From Marinilabiliaceae bacterium JC017 (GTDB taxonomy: Bacteria; Bacteroidota; Bacteroidia; Bacteroidales; Marinilabiliaceae): a DNA stretch of 64,000 bases. The notes beneath the pieces were generated by a model that was not told the origin of the DNA, searched no databases, and saw only the letters and a program-made list of their open reading frames with translations. Below are positions 60,345-64,000 of the stretch, one piece after another. The stretch is taken from assembly GCA_004296775.1 (NCBI GenBank), contig RHGE01000008.1, positions 1 through 64,000 of the forward strand, in the 5' to 3' direction. A program made the translations under genes and the position numbers. Position 1 is the first letter of the stretch, and every line of letters starts with the position of its first letter.

Positions 60345-61283
60345 TCAGCCCAATAATTCCTCCGCCTTTTGAAGAAACTCCTCCTTGCTGTTGAATGCAC
60401 CCGCGCCACCTGCAATAGTAGTAGATAACGCCCCGGTAATAGCGCCACTTTTAAGCGCATCCGTATCAGAAAGACCATCTATTTTGGCTGCCAAAAAGCC
60501 GGCACAAAAAGCATCACCGGCTCCAATGCAGTCCACTACCTGGTTATTTAATACAGCCCCCTGCTCTTTCCTGTGTCCGGGCGTATACAAAACAGATCCC
60601 TTCACGCCACGGGTAATAACCACATGCTTAAAGACTGCTTCTAAAGATTGAATGCCCTCCCCTACTGTCTGGCTCTTTGTCAGTAATGCAAACTCCTTTT
60701 CATTGGGGAAAAAATAATCCACCTGTGGTAATAATCCTTTCAAATCCATATCCCATTTATCTTTCACATCCCATTGCGGATCAAGCGAAGTGATCATGCC
60801 ACAGTCTTTAGCCCTATCAAACAACCCAAGCAGATTATTTCGCATCTGAGGTAATACAAATGGATTTGCCAAATGGAAAAAAGAAATACGCTTCATCTCC
60901 TCCCAGGGAAAATCCTCTATACAAAGTGAAGCCATGGCTCCGGCATGAGTCAGGTTAGCCCTTTCCTGGCCCTGATTCATCACAACCGTACTACCTGTGC
61001 TAAAATTTTCCCTAACCTTAACATATTGAGTCGATACATTTTTTTGCTTCAACTGATCAATAATGTATTGTCCAAACAGATCATTACCCACGACTCCAAC
61101 AAAAGCTACATTCACACCCAGCGCTGCTATATTGGCGGCCATTATCCCAGCCGAACTACCCAGCGCCATATTAAAGTCACCCGCCAACACCTCTTCACCA
61201 GTTTGTGGTAAGTTGCTCAAATCATTGTACAACAAATCCACATTTAAATCACCTGCTACCAGAATATCATTTCTTTTTTTCAC
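60345..61283 (-). CDS. PfkB-family carbohydrate kinase (312 aa)
   Basis: A ribokinase-like fold is shown by the N-terminal VAGDLNVDLLYNDLSNLPQT, GSSAGIMAANIAALGVNVAF, FVGVVGNDLFGQYI and the catalytic signature CIGAGDAFCAGFLAAKI (Asp as base, anion hole GAGD). It phosphorylates a sugar or nucleoside; the exact substrate cannot be read. The start is a GTG at 61283, as no ATG is in frame nearby. It is followed upstream on the same strand by the IMPACT-family gene with a 16-bp gap, so the two may be co-transcribed. Confidence 0.9.
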   Translation of the reverse strand: MKKRNDILVAGDLNVDLLYNDLSNLPQTGEEVLAGDFNMALGSSAGIMAANIAALGVNVAFVGVVGNDLFGQYIIDQLKQKNVSTQYVKVRENFSTGSTVVMNQGQERANLTHAGAMASLCIEDFPWEEMKRISFFHLANPFVLPQMRNNLLGLFDRAKDCGMITSLDPQWDVKDKWDMDLKGLLPQVDYFFPNEKEFALLTKSQTVGEGIQSLEAVFKHVVITRGVKGSVLYTPGHRKEQGAVLNNQVVDCIGAGDAFCAGFLAAKIDGLSDTDALKSGAITGALSTTIAGGAGAFNSKEEFLQKAEELLG

Positions 61284-61299
61284 AACAATGAATTAAAGG

Positions 61300-61915
61300 T
61301 TAACAGGTGCGTAAGAACTCAACCTGTACAGATTCTATCTTTTCCAGCCGGCTCACAATAACCGGTGCATGAGTTTGCCGGGAACTAAACTCGATGGCAC
61401 AACGCAGGTTAAAATCCTGCAACAATATCTCCGGGGTTTCCTCCTTCATTACGCGCATCACCTCATTCATCACCCCATAATCAAAATCAATACGGTAAAC
61501 ATCATTAACTGTGCGCTCAATAATCTCTGCATTCGCAAAAGCATCCATGGTGGCGGTTTTGTATGCATGAATCAAACCACTGGTTCCCAATTTCGTGCCC
61601 CCGAAATAGCGCACTACAACAACCAGTACATTCGTCAGTTCATGAGATAATATCTGCCCCAGAATTGGTTTTCCAGCTGTTCCGGAAGGTTCCCCATCGT
61701 CATTAGCCCTGAAATGTTGACCATCGAGTCCCAACTGCCAGGCAAAGCAATGATGACGGGCATCATAATACTCTTTTTTTAATACCTGCACATGGGCTTT
61801 TATCTCCTCTTCAGTATACACCGGATAAGCATAAGCAATGAATTTACTTCCTTTTTCTTTGTAGATTCCCTCTGCAGGTGCATTAATAGTCTTGTATTTA
61901 TCTGATTCAGCCATT
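61300..61915 (-). CDS. IMPACT/YigZ-family protein (204 aa)
   Basis: The ATG at 61915 (MAESDKYKTINAPAEGIYKE) is the natural start; the open frame extends 98 bp further upstream without homology. Hallmarks of the N-terminal UPF0029/Impact domain are present: EGIYKEKGSKFIAYAYPVYT, DARHHCFAWQLG, NDDGEPSGTAGKPIL and VVVRYFGGTKLGTSGLIHAY. The C-terminal DUF1949 domain is also present. The family may regulate translation (by analogy to eukaryotic IMPACT), but the bacterial role is not settled. Confidence 0.93.
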
Positions 61916-62039
61916 AATAATCTCGTCTTTGTAGTAATCGAAGCCCTGAAATTAAAAAAAAGGAGGGTGCGAGCCAAACGAGCTGTTACATTCGATGAGG
62001 TGTGGATTACCACTTACGGGTGTAGAATTAAAGAGGTGC

Positions 62040-62095
62040 CTTGATATAATAGATTGTTAGCGCTTAGATAATAGACCTTAGACTGATTTACCAAC
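62040..62095. repeat. Partial family A repeat
   Basis: AATAGATTGTTAGCGCTTAG and ATAATAGACCTTAGACTGAT match the first third of the consensus; the rest is missing. Confidence 0.65.
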
Positions 62096-62168
62096 GAGCA
62101 CATTAAATAATACCTTAGAAGTTAACTGTCAGATATTTCCAATCTATTACATTAGAAACAATGGATTA

Positions 62169-63080
62169 TTACTTTTGGGCCGCACGAAGGGCGTCAATTT
62201 TGGAAGCAGGCAATCCTGTAAATGTTTCAATTTCCCGATTTGACATACCACTTTTTATCAGGTTACAGGCAACAGCTTCAATGCCCTTTACCATTCCTTT
62301 TTCCATGCCCTGTTGTAATCCCTTTACCATTCCTTCCTGAACACCTTCCTCTCTGGCTGTGTCCAGGGAATTCTTCAAGTCGCGGTAATATTTCAGACTA
62401 TCTTCATAGGAGCGCAGCTGATCGGGGGTAAATCTGGCTATTTCAGCGGATTCAAAAAGCTGATCAAAGATCTTCTCCCTGAGCTTATCAGGAACCCGCT
62501 CCAGCTTATTTAAATTACGAAGGACATAAAGCCATTTGTCATAATGGGTCTCCAACTCGTCAATGGTCTTATTAAACTTAGGCATCTCCAGATAGATAAA
62601 AGTGAGCTTGTCGTAAAACACACGCTTGGTATCAATATCAGACAGTTTTATATCGTACCTATACTTCTCCTTCTGCATTTTATCCTCATCAAATACAAAA
62701 TCCAGGATGGCAATCATATATACGGCCTTGAGTTCATAATTCCAATCAGCACCACGCTCTGCTTGCTCACGAATGGGAAAGGAGGAATAATAAACCGTTC
62801 GGTCCTTGAAGAAATTTTGCTTGGTCTTTTGTAATTCAACAATAAATTTTTCGCCTTTCTCATTTTCACAATACAGGTCAAAAATAGCTTTACGATCCAG
62901 CTCACCACTTCCCAGATTTTCATTTTTCAGATAGGTAAGATCAACTATTTCTCCCTGTTCTTCCCGCAACAACTCATTCAAAAAATCGATTAATATGGCC
63001 TTATTAACTTCTTCTCCAAAGAGTTTTTTAAAACCATAGTCGGTAAACGGATTGATGTATCTTTCTTTAAAGCCGGTCAT
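62169..63080 (-). CDS. PD-(D/E)XK nuclease-family (Rpn/PDDEXK_2) protein
   Basis: The ATG at 63080 (MTGFKERYINPFTDYGFKKL) fits the family start better than one at 63119. The N-terminal nuclease domain has NPFTDYGFKKLFGEE, DRKAIFDLYCENEKGEKFIV and ELQKTKQNFFKDRTVYYSSF, with Asp and the E-x-Q/K pair as catalytic residues. A C-terminal Gly/Met-rich repeat (EGMVKGLQQGMEKGMVKGIE) is typical of these proteins, as is the final helical part SNREIETFTGLPASKIDALR. Annotated members are called transposases or recombination-promoting nucleases. There is no sign of terminal repeats, so it may be a stand-alone Rpn-like gene. Confidence 0.85.
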   Translation of the reverse strand: MTGFKERYINPFTDYGFKKLFGEEVNKAILIDFLNELLREEQGEIVDLTYLKNENLGSGELDRKAIFDLYCENEKGEKFIVELQKTKQNFFKDRTVYYSSFPIREQAERGADWNYELKAVYMIAILDFVFDEDKMQKEKYRYDIKLSDIDTKRVFYDKLTFIYLEMPKFNKTIDELETHYDKWLYVLRNLNKLERVPDKLREKIFDQLFESAEIARFTPDQLRSYEDSLKYYRDLKNSLDTAREEGVQEGMVKGLQQGMEKGMVKGIEAVACNLIKSGMSNREIETFTGLPASKIDALRAAQK

Positions 63081-63133
63081 TGTCAAATGATTTAATACAA
63101 AGATACTATGATTTTTCACAAGTAGCCTGGGAA

Positions 63134-63405
63134 AAGCCTCTACGAGGGATGTTGCCTTTTATTTGTTGTTTTAACAAGATTCATCATACACCGCAGAGGC
63201 GCTGAAACGCAGAGATTGTTCTTTGGTAAGTACAGGTTGTTTCAAAATATTTCTATCTGTTTCAATGTATCTCCATTTATCGCTAAGTGTTGTCATCTAT
63301 TTCCCCCTCTAACTTCTGACCTCTATCCTCTCTATATATTTCCATCCAACTTGAACAACATGTTGGTAACATGTTGGTAACATGCTGGTAACATGTTGCT
63401 CCCTA
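63134..63405. repeat. Composite repeat E4 (inverted) with 11-bp ACATGT array
   Basis: It is the reverse of E1-E3: AGCCTCTACGAGGGATGTTG, CACCGCAGAGGCGCTGAAAC, GTACAGGTTGTTTCAAAATA, then a decayed 10-bp TTTC array at about 63240-63305. The block GTTGTTCAAGTTGG is followed not by one but by four units AACATGTTGGT with exact 11-bp spacing (63357-63400). Confidence 0.85.
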
Positions 63406-63433
63406 AGCGCCTAATACAAACAAACGAAAATTT

Positions 63434-63511
63434 AGATGCGGGGGAAAAATATTTTAGATACGCATCTCACAACTTTTAGATGCGCATCTAAATTATTGGA
63501 GATACGCATCT
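63434..63511. repeat. 22-bp-spaced array of AGATRCGCATCT palindromes
   Basis: AGATGCG (half site) starts at 63434; full 12-bp palindromes AGATACGCATCT, AGATGCGCATCT and AGATACGCATCT start at 63456, 63478 and 63500. All spacings are exactly 22 bp. Spacer bases are unrelated. 63512-63809 otherwise contains a diverged repeat (63655-63715 resembles 38119-38170) and AT-rich sequence. Confidence 0.9.
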
Positions 63512-63809
63512 CCCTGAAGCCGCACCAATAAAGGATTACAGAAGGCTATTTAAAATACTCTCTGGGGGGCAAGTTTGCCATCCCTGTTCCATCATTTCAT
63601 CATAAAACCAGTCGGTAGCTCCAGCTCTTCTTACTTGGAAAAACCTTACTAGTTCACAGCCTGTGCCACTTGTCAGTAACCAAGGTGAACCGGGATTTCA
63701 AAGAAATACGATACCATAACGCAGAAGCAAAAGGATAAAACCGCACACTACTGACTACCCTGAAAATTTCAATTTCACCTATCTTTACACCAAATTGTAA
63801 AAAGAGCCT

Positions 63810-64000
63810 GTGAAACGGATTTTTATCACCATACTGTCAATTATTCCATTTTGTGTTTTTGCCACTAAGATTGAAAATGAGCAATCCCGACTGAAAAACT
63901 ACACCATTAATGAAGGTTTGCCTAACAATACCATACTAAGTATTGTGAGGGGAAATAACGGAATATTGTGGTCGGTAAGCCCGAAAGAACTTATCCGGTT
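63810..64000 (+). CDS. Signal-peptide-bearing sensor, N-terminal fragment (two-component regulator propeller type)
   Basis: A GTG at 63810, preceded by AAAAAGAG, opens a frame that runs off the window. It encodes a signal peptide (RIFITILSIIPFCVFA) and then RLKNYTINEGLPNNTILSIV and GNNGILWSV. The pattern YTxxxGLPxNxIxxIxxDxxGxLW marks the first blade of the Reg_prop beta-propeller found in hybrid two-component systems and related sensors of Bacteroidota. Only about 63 residues are present, so whether a kinase or another output domain follows is unknown. Confidence 0.65.
   Translation, partial: MKRIFITILSIIPFCVFATKIENEQSRLKNYTINEGLPNNTILSIVRGNNGILWSVSPKELIR

Noticed and set aside
1-64000. tRNA or rRNA genes
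   Set aside because: No cloverleaf with a GGTTCRANYCC-type arm and no rRNA-like segment was noticed; a covariance-model scan would settle this.

Overview
The window looks like chromosomal DNA of a Bacteroidota bacterium, most plausibly an anaerobic or facultative Marinilabiliales-type organism. This rests on the gene repertoire (TonB-dependent receptors with an N-terminal carboxypeptidase-regulatory-like domain, DUF3857/transglutaminase proteins, a DUF4369 TlpA-like lipoprotein, a T9SS sorting-domain fragment, LacI/ROK/GH2 glycan genes), on TAnnTTTG-like -7 promoter elements, and on the intergenic repeats. No tRNA, rRNA or CRISPR array was seen. The genus call is inference.

Layout. 1-131 is the 5' end of a transposase gene running off the window. 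560-6254 is a complete RND efflux operon (adaptor, permease, TolC-like channel) ending in a strong terminator. 6300-12300 is an accessory zone. It holds short-period repeat arrays and then four unrelated AT-rich orphan genes (7548-7958, 8134-8658, 9540-10349, 10872-11984) lying between copies of two conserved flank modules, here called Y (upstream) and X (downstream). A fifth Y-gene-X unit sits at 36723-37550. 12443-19723 is a reverse-strand metal-efflux operon (CusC/CusA/CusB-like) with His-rich secreted proteins. 20500-27741 is a tandemly duplicated module (small His-containing exported protein plus TonB-dependent receptor), its second copy abutting a truncated IS4-type transposase. 28225-35923 carries a YkgJ-like protein, sfsA, and a pair of DUF3857/transglutaminase-like genes, the first split by an IS1595-family element. 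36000-42000 is dominated by REP-like hairpins with compensatory stem changes, terminator-bearing repeats and a few orphan genes. 42077-47733 is a LacI-ROK-ROK-GH2 glycan locus with a recognisable operator. 48910-63080 holds mostly single housekeeping or metabolic genes: LTA-synthase-like, a long KamA-type radical SAM protein, msrA, rarA, UPF0158, an RdhA-like ferredoxin protein, SMP-30-like, a PfkB kinase, IMPACT/YigZ and a PD-(D/E)XK protein. 63810 onward begins a signalling protein.

The most unusual content is between genes. Several unrelated minisatellites have strikingly regular periods of 7, 8, 10, 11, about 20.6, 21 and 22 bp, so many are close to one or two helical turns. Some carry palindromes (CCGCGG, AGATRCGCATCT) and some carry GAAA cores. 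Other intergenic elements are a dispersed repeat of about 125 bp in at least eight copies, a 242-bp MITE nested in one of those copies with near-perfect terminal inverted repeats, and a composite repeat of about 300 bp carrying the 10-bp-phased GAAA array. The X/Y-flanked orphan genes are the best candidate for an undescribed gene-exchange system.
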